Source of the DNA: Pseudomonas juntendi
GTDB taxonomy: Bacteria; Pseudomonadota; Gammaproteobacteria; Pseudomonadales; Pseudomonadaceae
Assembly: GCF_009932375.1 (NCBI RefSeq)
Contig: NZ_BLJG01000049.1
Location: 1-59,865, forward strand
Direction: 5' to 3'
Length of the DNA: 59,865 nucleotides
Notes under the pieces: model-generated
What the model saw: the letters and a program-made list of their open reading frames with translations, nothing else
Databases searched by the model: none
Told to the model about the DNA's origin: nothing
Position numbers and translations under genes: made by a program
In this document: piece by piece, positions 43,406 through 52,388 of the stretch
Numbering within the stretch: position 1 is the first letter of the stretch
Layout: each line of letters starts with the position of its first letter

Positions 43406-44634
43406 AAAAGCTGTTCAGCCTGTTCACGCGCTCCAACAACACCCCGGCCTATGATCGGTACTTCGACCAGTTCAGCCAGGCCGGTAACTCGGCAGGGGTC
43501 AACATTACGGTACAGACCGCCGAGTCGATCAGTGCCGTATACGCGGCTGTCGCGGCCATCAGCGAGAGCGTGGGCAGCCTGCCGCTGGACGTGTACCGCC
43601 GCACCGATGACGGGCGTGACAAGGCCCGTACTCATCCCCTGTACGCGCTGCTGCACGACGCCCCGAACGAGTGGCAAACCGCCCTGGAATTCCGCGAGCA
43701 ACTGCAACGCCACATCCTGCTGCGCGGCAATGCCTATGCTCGCATCCGCTGGAGTGGTGCCGGTCGTGTGCAGGCGCTGGAGCCGGTCAACCCGGACAGC
43801 GTTTCGATCCTGCGCAGTTCAGCCAGCGAGCGCCTGGTCTACGAGTACACCGACCGCCACGGCAAGCTGCAGCGACTGACCGCCGACGAGATGTTGCACA
43901 TCCGCTATCACACCGAAGACGGTGTGCTCGGGCGCAGCCCTATTCAGGTGGCCAGGGACACCCTCGGGCTGGCGCTGGCCGAACGTACCCACGGCGCCAA
44001 GATGTTCGAGCAGGGCACCAAGCTGTCGGGCGTGATCGAGACAGCACCCGGCACCACCAAAGAGCAGGCCGCGCAGATTCGTGAGAGCTGGGCGGCTGGC
44101 CAGGCTGGCGTGAACAACCACGGCAAGACCCCAGTGCTGCCCCAGGGCGCGAAGTACAGCGCAGTATCCATGACCCTGGAGGATGCTGAGTGGATCGAGG
44201 CGCGGCGCCTGTCGGTCGAGGAAGTGGCCCGCCTGTTCCGTGTACCGCCTGTGCTGATCGGTGATCTGCGCGAGGCCAACTACTCTAACGCCGTGGAGCT
44301 GGGCCGGTACTTCGTCACTCACACCCTGCGCCGCCACCTGGTCGCATGGGAGCAGGCTATCAACCGCACCCTACTGGGCAGCGGCTTCTTCGCTGAGCAC
44401 AACGTGGAAGGCCTGTTGCGTGGTGATAGTCTCAACCGTGCGCAGTTCTATCAGCGCGGCATCGAGGATCGATGGCTTTTGCCGTCCGAGGTACGTCGCA
44501 TGGAAAACCTACCCACCGTCGAAGGTATTGATGATGAGCAAAAAACCAAGGCTCCAGACCCTAAAGCCCCGGGTACGGGTGCTGGGAACCCACCTGGAGG
44601 AAAGGCAGCGCCAGGCGAAGGAGAAGAAGAGTGA
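43402..44634 (+). CDS. phage portal protein (HK97 type)
   Basis: A 410-aa portal, the dodecameric DNA channel at the capsid vertex. It starts at GTG 43402 (GTGA overlap with the protease stop, GGAG 8 nt upstream). TAESISAVYAAVAAISESVG, LPLDVYRR, HPLYALLHDAPNEWQTALEF and MLHIRYHTEDGVLGRSPIQV are classic. The C-terminal 30 residues are Pro/Gly/Lys-rich. Confidence 0.93.
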   Translation: MKKLFSLFTRSNNTPAYDRYFDQFSQAGNSAGVNITVQTAESISAVYAAVAAISESVGSLPLDVYRRTDDGRDKARTHPLYALLHDAPNEWQTALEFREQLQRHILLRGNAYARIRWSGAGRVQALEPVNPDSVSILRSSASERLVYEYTDRHGKLQRLTADEMLHIRYHTEDGVLGRSPIQVARDTLGLALAERTHGAKMFEQGTKLSGVIETAPGTTKEQAAQIRESWAAGQAGVNNHGKTPVLPQGAKYSAVSMTLEDAEWIEARRLSVEEVARLFRVPPVLIGDLREANYSNAVELGRYFVTHTLRRHLVAWEQAINRTLLGSGFFAEHNVEGLLRGDSLNRAQFYQRGIEDRWLLPSEVRRMENLPTVEGIDDEQKTKAPDPKAPGTGAGNPPGGKAAPGEGEEE

Positions 44635-44975
44635 GCAGGGTGAGCAGGTACAGACCCAAGAAGAGGGCGATTCCTCTCGGTAGTGCTGCATGGCAGCGCC
44701 TGCGTGCACAGGTGCTGGCCGAGGAACCACTGTGCCGCGACTGTGCGGCCCGTGGCCTGGTCATACCTGCTACTGATGTGGATCACATGGACAACAACGG
44801 CGACAACAACGCGCGCACCAATCTGGCGCCTTTGTGCCACTCGTGTCACTCGATCAAGACAGCCGAGGACATGGGAAAGCGCACCACGCGGGGGTGCGAT
44901 GCGAACGGCATCCCGCTTGACCCAAACCACCACTGGAATAGGGCCAAAAGATCACCAGGAACCGGCTGGACCTAG
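44631..44975 (+). CDS. HNH endonuclease
   Basis: A 114-aa HNH nuclease. CRDC and CHSC bind zinc; DVDHMDNNGDNNARTNLAPL holds the catalytic His and Asn. In HK97-like phages such HNH proteins work with the terminase at cos. GTG start overlaps the portal stop. It lies directly before terS, which suggests cos-type packaging and a cos site on the element (inferred). Confidence 0.9.
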   Translation: MSRVSRYRPKKRAIPLGSAAWQRLRAQVLAEEPLCRDCAARGLVIPATDVDHMDNNGDNNARTNLAPLCHSCHSIKTAEDMGKRTTRGCDANGIPLDPNHHWNRAKRSPGTGWT

Positions 44976-45020
44976 ACCGCCCCCGACCCTCTCTTTCATC
45001 GCTAACCGCAAAAAACGACC

Positions 45021-45476
45021 ATGAAAACCCGCCGCCCCCGATCCGATAGCGCCAAGGCCGCCATAGCAGCGGCCCAGGCTGTCGCGCTTGGCCCTATCGC
45101 ACCGCCTCCCCATGTCCGACTTCGTGCGCAGGATTGGCCGTTCTGGAACGCTGTGATACAGACGCGACCACGGGACACCTGGACCGATAACGATCTGGTA
45201 CTGGCGGGAAACCTTGCGCGAACCAATGCGGATATCGAAGCGCTACAGCAGAGTATCGACGTGGACGGCTTTGTCGTTGACGGAAAGGCCAACCCCGCTT
45301 GCGCAATTCTAGACACCATGAGCCGTCGCGCAATCACCCTGTCCAGGCTCCTGCACATCCACGCGGCTGCCACCGTGGGGCGGTCTGAGGATGGCCGCAA
45401 ATCCGCTGCGCTCGAGCGTGAGGCTCGGCAGCATGTGGATGACGACCTGATCCCGACCCTGAGCACGCTGCAATGA
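45021..45476 (+). CDS. small terminase subunit
   Basis: A 151-aa TerS of the HK97-like type. It has a basic Ala-rich N-terminus, WPFWNAVIQTRPRDTWTDND, a helical core, and a tail ending DDDLIPTLSTLQ. The stop overlaps the TerL start (ATGA). It should recognise the satellite's own packaging site. Confidence 0.85.
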   Translation: MKTRRPRSDSAKAAIAAAQAVALGPIAPPPHVRLRAQDWPFWNAVIQTRPRDTWTDNDLVLAGNLARTNADIEALQQSIDVDGFVVDGKANPACAILDTMSRRAITLSRLLHIHAAATVGRSEDGRKSAALEREARQHVDDDLIPTLSTLQ

Positions 45477-46969
45477 CCCGCGCCGAAAAGATCGTCGCGT
45501 TCATCGAGCGCTATTGCGTGACGCCCGAAGGCGCAGACGTGGGCAAGCCGCTATGCCTGGCTGAGTTCCAGCGCCAGTTCATCCGCGACGTGTACGACAA
45601 CCCGGTGGGCACTCGCCGGGCCATCCTCAGTGTGGCCAGGAAGAACGGCAAGTCGGGCCTGATCGCGGGCCTGCTGCTGGCGCACCTGGTCGGCCCCGAG
45701 GCGAAGCAAAACAGCCAGCTTGTGTCGGGTGCCATGAGCCGCGACCAAGCCGCCCTGGTGTTCAACCTGGCCGCCAAGATGGTTCAGCTATCGCCCGCCC
45801 TGTCGAAGATCGTCCGCATCGTGCCCAGCGGCAAGCGGCTGCTGGGGCTGAACCTGAACACCGAGTTCCGCGCCTTGGCCGCCGATGGCAAAACCGCGCA
45901 TGGCCTTTCCCCGGTGCTGGCTATCCTGGACGAGATTGGCCAGATTCGCGGCCCGCAGTCCGACTTCGTGGACGCTATCACCACCAGCCAGGGCGCTCAC
46001 TCGGCACCGCTGCTGATCGCCATCAGTACCCAGGCAGCCAACGACGCCGATCTGCTGAGCCAGTGGATTGACGACGCCCTGCGCAGCAATGACCCCAAGA
46101 TCGTGTGCCGCCTGTACGCGGCGCCAGCGGGCTGCGACCTGATGGACGAAGACGGCTGGCGAGCGGCCAACCCGGCCCTGGGCATCTTCCGGTCGGAGAC
46201 AGACCTGCGGGAGCAGATGCAGCAAGCCGAGCGCATGCCGAGCATGAGCAACACTGCCCGCAACCTGCTGCTCAACCAGCGCGTGAGCCTCGACAGCCCT
46301 TTCATCAGCCCTGACGTGTGGATGGCCTGCGACACCGCGCCTGACCCTTTCGAGGGCCTGGTGTACGCGGGCCTCGACCTGTCGGCCCGAACCGACCTGA
46401 CGGCGCTGGTGCTGATCGGCAGGGTGGACGGCGTGTGGCAGGTGCGACCGTACTTCTGGACGCCCGAGCAGGGCCTGTTCGACCGAGCGCAGAAGGACCG
46501 CGCCCCGTATGACATGTGGGTGCGCCAGGGTTACATCCGCACTACGCCTGGGGCCACGGTTGATCTGGAAGCGGTGGCCCTGGACATGGCCGAGATTCTG
46601 AGCGACTGCGAGGTGGCGGCAATCGCCTATGACCGCTGGCGCATCGACGTGCTCAAGAAGGAATTGGAGCGGCTGGGCTTGGAGCTGCCGCTGGTGCCCC
46701 ACGGGCAAGGTTTCCGCGACATGGCGCCAGCCCTCGACGCTCTGGAGGCGGAGCTGCTGAATGGCCGCGTCGCCCACGGTGGCCACCCCGTACTGACCCT
46801 GTGCGCTGCCAACGCGGTGGCGGTGAAAGACCCCAGCGGCAATCGCAAGCTGGACAAGAGCCGCCGCACCGGCCGCATCGACGGCCTGCAGGCCCTGGCT
46901 ATGGCGTTCGGCGCCGCCCAGGTGGCCGAGGCCCCCGCCGATCTTGATACCGAGGTATTTTTCGTATGA
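45473..46969 (+). CDS. large terminase subunit
   Basis: A 498-aa packaging motor. The N-terminal ATPase has Walker A SVARKNGKSGLIAG (about residue 60), Walker B VLAILDEIGQI (about 148) and the coupling motif LLIAISTQA. The C-terminal nuclease has GLDLSARTDLTALVLIG and AIAYDRWRID acidic residues. Full length with all motifs present, so packaging capacity looks functional. Confidence 0.93.
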   Translation: MTRAEKIVAFIERYCVTPEGADVGKPLCLAEFQRQFIRDVYDNPVGTRRAILSVARKNGKSGLIAGLLLAHLVGPEAKQNSQLVSGAMSRDQAALVFNLAAKMVQLSPALSKIVRIVPSGKRLLGLNLNTEFRALAADGKTAHGLSPVLAILDEIGQIRGPQSDFVDAITTSQGAHSAPLLIAISTQAANDADLLSQWIDDALRSNDPKIVCRLYAAPAGCDLMDEDGWRAANPALGIFRSETDLREQMQQAERMPSMSNTARNLLLNQRVSLDSPFISPDVWMACDTAPDPFEGLVYAGLDLSARTDLTALVLIGRVDGVWQVRPYFWTPEQGLFDRAQKDRAPYDMWVRQGYIRTTPGATVDLEAVALDMAEILSDCEVAAIAYDRWRIDVLKKELERLGLELPLVPHGQGFRDMAPALDALEAELLNGRVAHGGHPVLTLCAANAVAVKDPSGNRKLDKSRRTGRIDGLQALAMAFGAAQVAEAPADLDTEVFFV

Positions 46970-47247
46970 CTACCGTGACCCTTGAAGAAGCCAAACTGCA
47001 CATGCGCGTCGATCACGACGAGGAAGACGGCCACATCCTAGGCTTGATCGCTGCCGCCGAAACTCACGTCAGCAACTTTCTGGGAGACGGCTTACCCGAT
47101 CCGATGCCCGCTCCGGTCAAGGCCGCCGTGCTGCTGTTGGTGGGCGACCTGTACGAGAATCGGGAGCGCCAGGGCGACCGCACGCTGACCGAGGGCACTG
47201 CCTATTCCATGCTGCTGGCTCCGTATCGCTCGATGGCGGTGCTGTGA
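46966..47247 (+). CDS. head-tail connector (HK97 gp6-like)
   Basis: A 93-aa connector: TLEEAKLHMRVDHDEEDGHI, IAAAETHVSNFLG and the final LLAPYRSMAVL match the gp6-like family that binds the portal. Overlaps TerL by ATGA. Confidence 0.88.
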   Translation: MTTVTLEEAKLHMRVDHDEEDGHILGLIAAAETHVSNFLGDGLPDPMPAPVKAAVLLLVGDLYENRERQGDRTLTEGTAYSMLLAPYRSMAVL

Positions 47248-47564
47248 TGCTGGCCGGTAAGCTGCGCTACCCAGTGACGATTGAGCGCCCGGTGGACACC
47301 AGAACACCCGGTGGCGGTTTCATTCGCACCTGGGAGCCAGTAAGCCGGGAGTGGGCCGATATCGAGAGCATCAGCGGCAGCGAGTTCATCGCCGCCCAGG
47401 CGCCTCAGTCGCAGACCGTGTTCCGCATCCGCATCCGGTACCGCGACGACATGGTATCGAGCTGGCGCATACGCGAAGGGGAGAAGGTGTACGAAATCAC
47501 CGCCGTGCTGCCAGACGCTCGCCGCCGACGGATCGAACTCATGTGCAAGACTGGCCGGGATTGA
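47247..47564 (+). CDS. head closure protein
   Basis: A 105-aa head-tail joining protein (SPP1 gp16/HK97 gp7 type): LRYPVTIERPVDTRTPGGGF, then a beta-rich core with RIRYRDDMVSSWRIREGEKV. ATG at 47247 shares one base with the connector stop. It is the last gene of the block; tail, tape-measure and lysis genes are absent. Confidence 0.85.
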   Translation: MLAGKLRYPVTIERPVDTRTPGGGFIRTWEPVSREWADIESISGSEFIAAQAPQSQTVFRIRIRYRDDMVSSWRIREGEKVYEITAVLPDARRRRIELMCKTGRD

Positions 47565-47566
47565 AG

Positions 47567-48559
47567 GGGGTAGCGTTTCCCGATCCCCATGCCCTAGCGA
47601 TCCGCTACCCCGCCTCCTCAAAATTGAGGCGTCCGACCCCCGCTGGGGGTTGAAGGGGTCACATCCAATGTGATCCCCCAGCGGGGTAAGACAATTCTGG
47701 CAGGCTGACAGAATTGACCGCCAACTCCCACCGTTGGTGGAAGTCTCAACTCCCTGCATTGCAGGAAGCCACAACTCCCTCAATTTGAGGAAGCCTACCC
47801 CGTCGATCTGACGGGTCAGGTAATCCGGGAAAATCCCGCATTTCATTCATCTGAATGAGATGTCCTGAAAACCGAGGGCATTTCTGGATGGTCCAGTTCT
47901 GGGTCATGGCTCGGTTCTGAGCCATCCAGATTTCAAATCCACATGGGGTTTGCAACGCACGTAGTTTGAATACGCTACAGGCCGCATGGCGCATGGCCTG
48001 GAGCGAAAACCTTGTGCCCTGATATTGTGCCTTCATGAACACCAATCGGCTCTCGATTCTGGCTCTGTGTATGGGTTCGCGACACACGTAGTTAGATATC
48101 GCTGCAAGCCGTATGGCGCCTGGGCTGGAGCCGATTCCTTGTCCGGCGTTCTTGTCCGGGAGTTGTTCGGCAAAACAACGCCAAACGTTCTTTTGGCCAA
48201 GCGTACGCCTGGCATCCGAAGTTCGTCCGCACAAAACCAACTGGGTTCCGCCTGGGTTCCACTACGAAAATTTCGTAGTAGGTCGGGACGCTTTCCGTAC
48301 CAACCTCATTTCGTACGAACGCCGTACGAAGTCAAAACCGCGAAATCCGCTGGTTAGCGATCACCCCATCTTGGCTCGATTTCAAATCGTACCAAGACCG
48401 CCTGACCAAACCGGCAAATCGCAGGTTCGACGCACTGGGCGATGCATCGGTCAGATACCCGGAATTCCGGGTATCTAAAACCGGCGCCCGGCAGGTTTTA
48501 CGAGGTGTTCGTAAAACCCCGCGCCACGAAACCCGACACCGCCATTTTGTGGCGCCCAC
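47567..48559. repeat. palindrome-dense non-coding region of the satellite
   Basis: About 1 kb without a credible gene but with many short, different palindromes. Examples: GGGGTAGCG/CGCTACCCC (47567-47611), a nested cruciform 47636-47683, CAATTCTG/CAGAATTG (47692-47716), CCCGTC/GACGGG (47799-47815), CGGGA/TCCCG (47826-47838), TCATTC/GAATGA (47843-47858), nested TCTGGATGG/CCATCCAGA (47883-47930), ACTACGAAA/TTTCGTAGT (48261-48279), TTCGTAC/GTACGAA (48310-48330), CTTGG plus CGATTT arms (48370-48396), a perfect 24-bp palindrome centred on GAATTC (48453-48476) and GGTTTTACGA/TCGTAAAACC (48494-48518). Function unknown; cos, origin, recombination or structured-RNA roles are possible. Confidence 0.8.
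47722..47796. repeat. three tandem 25-bp units with variable stems
   Basis: Units at 47722-47746, 47747-47771 and 47772-47796 all have the form CAACTCC, then a hairpin, then GAAG(C/T)C. The hairpin arms are CCACC/GGTGG, CCTGC/GCAGG and CCTCAA/TTGAGG, so the stems change but stay paired while the flanks stay constant. Confidence 0.8.
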
Positions 48560-48560
48560 G

Positions 48561-48594
48561 AAAAAGCCCCGCCAGATCGCCTCTGTACGGGGCT
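48561..48594 (-). terminator. intrinsic terminator downstream of tRNA-Thr
   Basis: On the minus strand AGCCCCG and CGGGGCT enclose a 16-nt loop and are followed by five T. It lies 74 nt after the tRNA 3' end, inside the integrated element, so the element supplies the tRNA terminator. Confidence 0.75.
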
Positions 48595-48600
48595 GCGCTT

Positions 48601-48638
48601 TGCTGTCACCCTGCTGTCACACCGCTCGCTGCTGTCAC
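48601..48638. promoter_or_regulatory. right integrase arm-type sites
   Basis: TGCTGTCACCCTGCTGTCAC, identical to 37125-37144, plus a third TGCTGTCAC at 48630-48638. It lies 30 bp inside attR. Confidence 0.55.
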
Positions 48639-48667
48639 GGTAATTCGGCTGGATGCCTTGATTTTTC

Positions 48668-48743
48668 TGGTGCCGGGGATAGGAATCGAACCTACGACCT
48701 TCGCGTTACGAGTGCGCTGCTCTACCGACTGAGCTACACCGGC
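48668..48743 (-). tRNA. tRNA-Thr (anticodon CGT), reconstituted at attR
   Basis: A 76-nt cloverleaf: it starts GCCGGTGTAGCTCAGTCGG, has anticodon loop CTCGTAA (CGT, reading ACG), a T-loop with GGTTCGATTCC, and encoded CCA. The 3' half comes from the integrated element and differs at three positions from the displaced original at 36984-37032. Confidence 0.92.
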
Positions 48744-48814
48744 GTGTAGCGCAACGTACCACTGCTCGCACCCGTTACGCAAACCCCTGTTTCCACTACT
48801 TTATTGCCCTGCCC

Positions 48815-49225
48815 TCAGGCCCCCTTGCAGCCCTTCGGCGCCAGGTCTTCTTCGATGTCGGTGGTGCACGCCCAGCCCGTTGCCGAGCGGGTCAACGTCA
48901 GGGCCTTGCCCAGTACGGTGGCCGGTGCGTCCACCAGGGTGCAAACCAGGCTGCCGCTGCTATCGGCCGCCTTGCCGTTGGCGGTGATCGCGCAATGCGC
49001 CGTTGCCGGCTGGCCGCCCAGTTCGGCTACGCCGGCTACATCCTTGCCGTCGTTCAGGCGCAGGTCCATCGCCGTTTTCAGGGCGCTGATTTCCAGCAAG
49101 CCGGCCGCGGCCTTGGAGCGGGCCTGGTGGTTGGTGTACATCGGTAAGGCGATGGTCGCCAGAATGCCGATGATCGCCACAACGATCATCAGTTCGATCA
49201 GGGTGATACCGCGTTGCCCTTTCAT
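48815..49225 (-). CDS. pilA: type IV major pilin
   Basis: A 136-aa prepilin. The six-residue leader MKGQRG is cut before [20 protein letters not shown], with Glu5 and the hydrophobic assembly helix intact. The C-terminal disulfide region (Cys in TGWACTTD and PKGCKGA) is present. Divergent from pilC across 215 bp; processed by PilD (50652). Long helix and size are normal for Pseudomonas pilins. Confidence 0.93.
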   Translation of the reverse strand: MKGQRGITLIELMIVVAIIGILATIALPMYTNHQARSKAAAGLLEISALKTAMDLRLNDGKDVAGVAELGGQPATAHCAITANGKAADSSGSLVCTLVDAPATVLGKALTLTRSATGWACTTDIEEDLAPKGCKGA

Positions 49226-49440
49226 GAACAGTTTCCTTTTTGATACGCGTACTCGTTAGGGTCAATCTCGCCCCAAGCGACAGCGGCGCAGTAGGCCTGA
49301 ACAGTCACCTTTTGTCACCCCTGCCTGCTTGGGCTGCATCATCGCTGAACTACTCTAGTGAGCATCATGGACGCGCGCCCTGGCATAGGCGCGGCAAGCT
49401 GTTTCCAGGCTTGTCGCACGGGCAACAAAAGGACCTTCGC

Positions 49441-50649
49441 ATGACCACTACCACCCCCCTCTACAGCTGGCACGGCACCGACGCCAATGGCGCGCCGGTC
49501 AGTGGCCAAACGCCTGGGCCCAGCCCGGCCCATGTACGTGCCGGGTTGATTCGCCAAGGCATCAACGTGGCCAGTTTGCGGCCGGCCAGCGGGCTTGGCC
49601 TCAAGCTGCCAAAGCGGCGGGAAAAAGCGGACCCGGCGGGTTTCAGCAGGCAGTTGGCGACCTTGCTCAAGGCCGGGGTGCCGCTGTTGCAGGCGTTCGA
49701 GGTGATGGGGCGCAGTGGCTGTGGTGCCGCCCTGGCTGCGCTGCTGGTTAGATTGAAACAGGATGTAGCTGCGGGCCTGGGGCTGGCAAATGCGTTGCAA
49801 CGCCACCCGGGCTGGTTCGATGCGCTGTACTGCAACCTGGTACGGGTGGGCGAACAGTCGGGCACGCTGGACCGGCAGCTGGAGCAGCTGGCAGGCATGC
49901 TGGAACTGCGGCGGGCGCTGCAGAAGAAGGTGCGCAAGGCGATGGTCTACCCGTTGCTGCTGTTGCTGACCGGGCTGGGCGTGTCGGCGGTGCTGTTGCT
50001 GGAGGTAATACCCAGGTTCGAGGACATGTTCGCAGGCATGGGCGCGCAATTGCCGGCATTTACCCAGTGGGTGATCGACTTGTCCACAGGGTTCGGCCGG
50101 TTTGCGCCGATGTTGCTGGCGCTGGGCCTGGTGCTAGGTTTTACCGGGCGCCAGCTGTGCCGCCGGCATGCGCCTGCGCGGTTGTGGCTCGGGCGCCTGG
50201 TGTTGGGCTTGCCGGTATTCGGCACGCTGCTGGGGCAGGCGGCGTTGGCGCGCTTTGCGCGTAGCCTGGCAACCGCTTATGCGGCCGGGGTGCCCTTGCT
50301 GGATGCCCTGGGTACGGTGGCGCGGGTAACCGGGGGCCAGTTGCACGAACAGGCGGTGCTGCGCTTGCGCCAGGGTATGGCCAATGGGCAGGGGCTGAAC
50401 CAGGCGATGGCGGGTGAGCCGCTGTTTCCACCCTTGCTGGTGCAACTGACGGCCATCGGTGAAGCCAGCGGCACGCTGGACACGATGCTGGACAAAGCCG
50501 CCAGCCATTATGAGGAACAGGTCAGCCAGGCGCTGGACCAGTTGACCAGCTTGCTGGAGCCGGCCATCGTGCTGGTCCTGGGATTGCTGGTGGGTGGCCT
50601 GGTAGTGGCGATGTACCTGCCGATCTTCCAGTTGGGTAGCTTGATCTGA
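49441..50649 (+). CDS. pilC: type IV pilus inner-membrane platform protein
   Basis: A 402-aa GspF/PilC protein with two repeats of the T2SSF domain (about 65-190 and 270-390), each with FSRQLATLLKAGVPLLQAFE or FARSLATAYAAGVPLLDALG and a membrane helix; a third helix ends the protein. AAAGGA precedes ATG at 49441. The ATPase gene pilB, usually between pilA and pilC, is missing here. Followed after 2 nt by pilD. Confidence 0.93.
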   Translation: MTTTTPLYSWHGTDANGAPVSGQTPGPSPAHVRAGLIRQGINVASLRPASGLGLKLPKRREKADPAGFSRQLATLLKAGVPLLQAFEVMGRSGCGAALAALLVRLKQDVAAGLGLANALQRHPGWFDALYCNLVRVGEQSGTLDRQLEQLAGMLELRRALQKKVRKAMVYPLLLLLTGLGVSAVLLLEVIPRFEDMFAGMGAQLPAFTQWVIDLSTGFGRFAPMLLALGLVLGFTGRQLCRRHAPARLWLGRLVLGLPVFGTLLGQAALARFARSLATAYAAGVPLLDALGTVARVTGGQLHEQAVLRLRQGMANGQGLNQAMAGEPLFPPLLVQLTAIGEASGTLDTMLDKAASHYEEQVSQALDQLTSLLEPAIVLVLGLLVGGLVVAMYLPIFQLGSLI

Positions 50650-50651
50650 AC

Positions 50652-51518
50652 ATGACTTTATGGACCTTGCTGGCTGAACAGCCGGCGTACTTCTACACCC
50701 TGGCGAGCGTGCTCGGCCTGCTGGCAGGCAGCTTTCTGAATGTGCTGGTGTACCGCCTGCCGATCATGCTGGAGCGCCAATGGCAGCGTGAAGCGCAGCA
50801 GGTTCTGGGGCTGCCGACTACGCAGCACCCGCGCTTCGACCTGTGCCTGCCCGCTTCGCGCTGCCCGCAGTGCGCACACCCGATTCGCCCGTGGCAAAAC
50901 ATTCCAGTGCTCAGCTACATGGCCTTGCGTGGGCGCTGCTCTGCCTGCAAGGCCCGCATCAGCCCGCGTTACCCACTGGTGGAAGTGGCCAGTGCGCTGC
51001 TGTCGCTGCTGGTGGCCTGGCGTTTTGGTGCGTCAGCCGAGGCATTGCTGGCATTGCCGTTGACCTGGTGCCTGCTGGCCCTGAGCCTGATCGATGCCGA
51101 TCACCAACTGCTGCCGGACGTACTGGTGCTGCCGATGCTGTGGCTGGGGCTGATCGTCAACGCCTTTGCCGTTTATGTACCGCTGGGCAGTGCGGTATGG
51201 GGGGCGGTGGCGGGTTACCTCTGCCTGTGGTCGGTGTACTGGCTGTTCAAGCTGGTCACCGGCAAGGAAGGCATGGGTTATGGCGACTTCAAGCTGATGG
51301 CGCTGATCGGCGCCTGGGGTGGCTGGCAGGTGCTGCCGTTGACGCTGCTGCTGTCGTCGGTGGTCGGGGCGCTGGTGGGCCTGAGCTTGTTGCATTTGCA
51401 CCGGCACGCACTAGGCACGGCGATGCCGTTTGGCCCTTATCTGGCCATTGCGGGGTGGATTGCCGTGCTCTGGGGTGATGAAATATACGCCTCTTACCTG
51501 CAACTGCTGGGATACTGA
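50652..51518 (+). CDS. pilD: prepilin peptidase / N-methyltransferase
   Basis: A 288-aa aspartyl protease that cleaves and N-methylates type IV prepilins and type II pseudopilins. The CPQC and CSAC pairs (about 72-100) bind zinc, the catalytic Asp residues lie in [11 protein letters not shown] and [11 protein letters not shown], and there are about eight membrane helices. Overlaps coaE by one base (TGATG), as is common in pseudomonads. Confidence 0.95.
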   Translation: MTLWTLLAEQPAYFYTLASVLGLLAGSFLNVLVYRLPIMLERQWQREAQQVLGLPTTQHPRFDLCLPASRCPQCAHPIRPWQNIPVLSYMALRGRCSACKARISPRYPLVEVASALLSLLVAWRFGASAEALLALPLTWCLLALSLIDADHQLLPDVLVLPMLWLGLIVNAFAVYVPLGSAVWGAVAGYLCLWSVYWLFKLVTGKEGMGYGDFKLMALIGAWGGWQVLPLTLLLSSVVGALVGLSLLHLHRHALGTAMPFGPYLAIAGWIAVLWGDEIYASYLQLLGY

Positions 51519-52141
51519 TGACCACTGCGGCGTTTACCCCCTGGATTCTCGGCCTGACTGGCGGCATTGGCAGCGGCAAAAGCGCCGCCGCCGGGCGCTT
51601 CGTCGAGCTTGGCGTGCACCTGGTCGACGCCGACCAGGCTGCGCGCTGGGTGGTCGAGCCTGGCCGCCCGGCCCTGGCCAGCATTGTCGAGCGCTTTGGC
51701 GCGGGGGTGCTGCAGGCCGATGGCCAGCTCGACCGTGCCGCGCTGCGCCAGCTGATTTTCGCCGACCCCGCGCAGCGCAAATGGCTGGAGCAACTGCTGC
51801 ACCCGCTGATCGGGCAAGAGATTTTCAGCTACCTGGCCAAGGCAGAGTCGCCGTATGCGATTTATGTATCGCCGCTGCTGATCGAGTCGGGGCAGCACCA
51901 CAAGACCCAGCGCGTGCTGGTGATCGATGCGCCGCAGGCGCTGCAAGTGGCGCGTACCCTGGCCCGGGACAACACCAGTACCGAGCAGGTGCAGGCGATC
52001 CTGAAGGCCCAACTGGCCCGTGAGGAACGCTTGCGCCATGCCGACGATGTGCTGGTCAATGACGGCGACCTCGCCGCGCTGCATGAGCAGATTGACCGCC
52101 TGCACCACTTTTACCTGACTTTGAAAGGAGGCCAGCCATGA
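51518..52141 (+). CDS. coaE: dephospho-CoA kinase
   Basis: A 207-aa P-loop kinase for the last step of CoA synthesis. Walker [30 protein letters not shown] and [10 protein letters not shown] follow the family order. The stop overlaps the yacG start (ATGA). Same operon as pilC-pilD. Confidence 0.95.
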   Translation: MTTAAFTPWILGLTGGIGSGKSAAAGRFVELGVHLVDADQAARWVVEPGRPALASIVERFGAGVLQADGQLDRAALRQLIFADPAQRKWLEQLLHPLIGQEIFSYLAKAESPYAIYVSPLLIESGQHHKTQRVLVIDAPQALQVARTLARDNTSTEQVQAILKAQLAREERLRHADDVLVNDGDLAALHEQIDRLHHFYLTLKGGQP

Positions 52142-52338
52142 GCCAGCCATTGACCGTCGATTGCCCGACCTGTGGCGCACCTGTGGAATGGACCGAGAAA
52201 AGCGCGTTCCGGCCGTTCTGCTCAGACCGCTGCAAGCTGATCGACCTGGGTGCCTGGGCTGCGGAGGAACACAAGATTCCTGGGGCGCAGGAGTCCGAGG
52301 ACGAGCTGTATTCAGGCGACCTGGAGTCGCGGCATTGA
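52138..52338 (+). CDS. yacG: DNA gyrase inhibitor YacG
   Basis: A 66-aa zinc protein. [10 protein letters not shown] and [19 protein letters not shown] provide four Cys ligands; the acidic C-terminal tail is typical of YacG, which binds GyrB. Last gene of the pilC-pilD-coaE-yacG operon. Confidence 0.94.
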   Translation: MSQPLTVDCPTCGAPVEWTEKSAFRPFCSDRCKLIDLGAWAAEEHKIPGAQESEDELYSGDLESRH

Positions 52339-52388
52339 ACTGATCCACCTGCCGGCCAGGCGATGATGCACCGGCCTAGCCTGCGGGC

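Noticed and set aside
47722..47796. Tandem 25-bp units considered as a CRISPR array
   Set aside because: Units abut with no unique spacers, the variable part is itself palindromic, and no cas gene is present.
36984..48743. Ordinary intact prophage
   Set aside because: No tail, tape-measure, baseplate, holin or endolysin gene, and the head genes are flanked directly by non-coding DNA and att.
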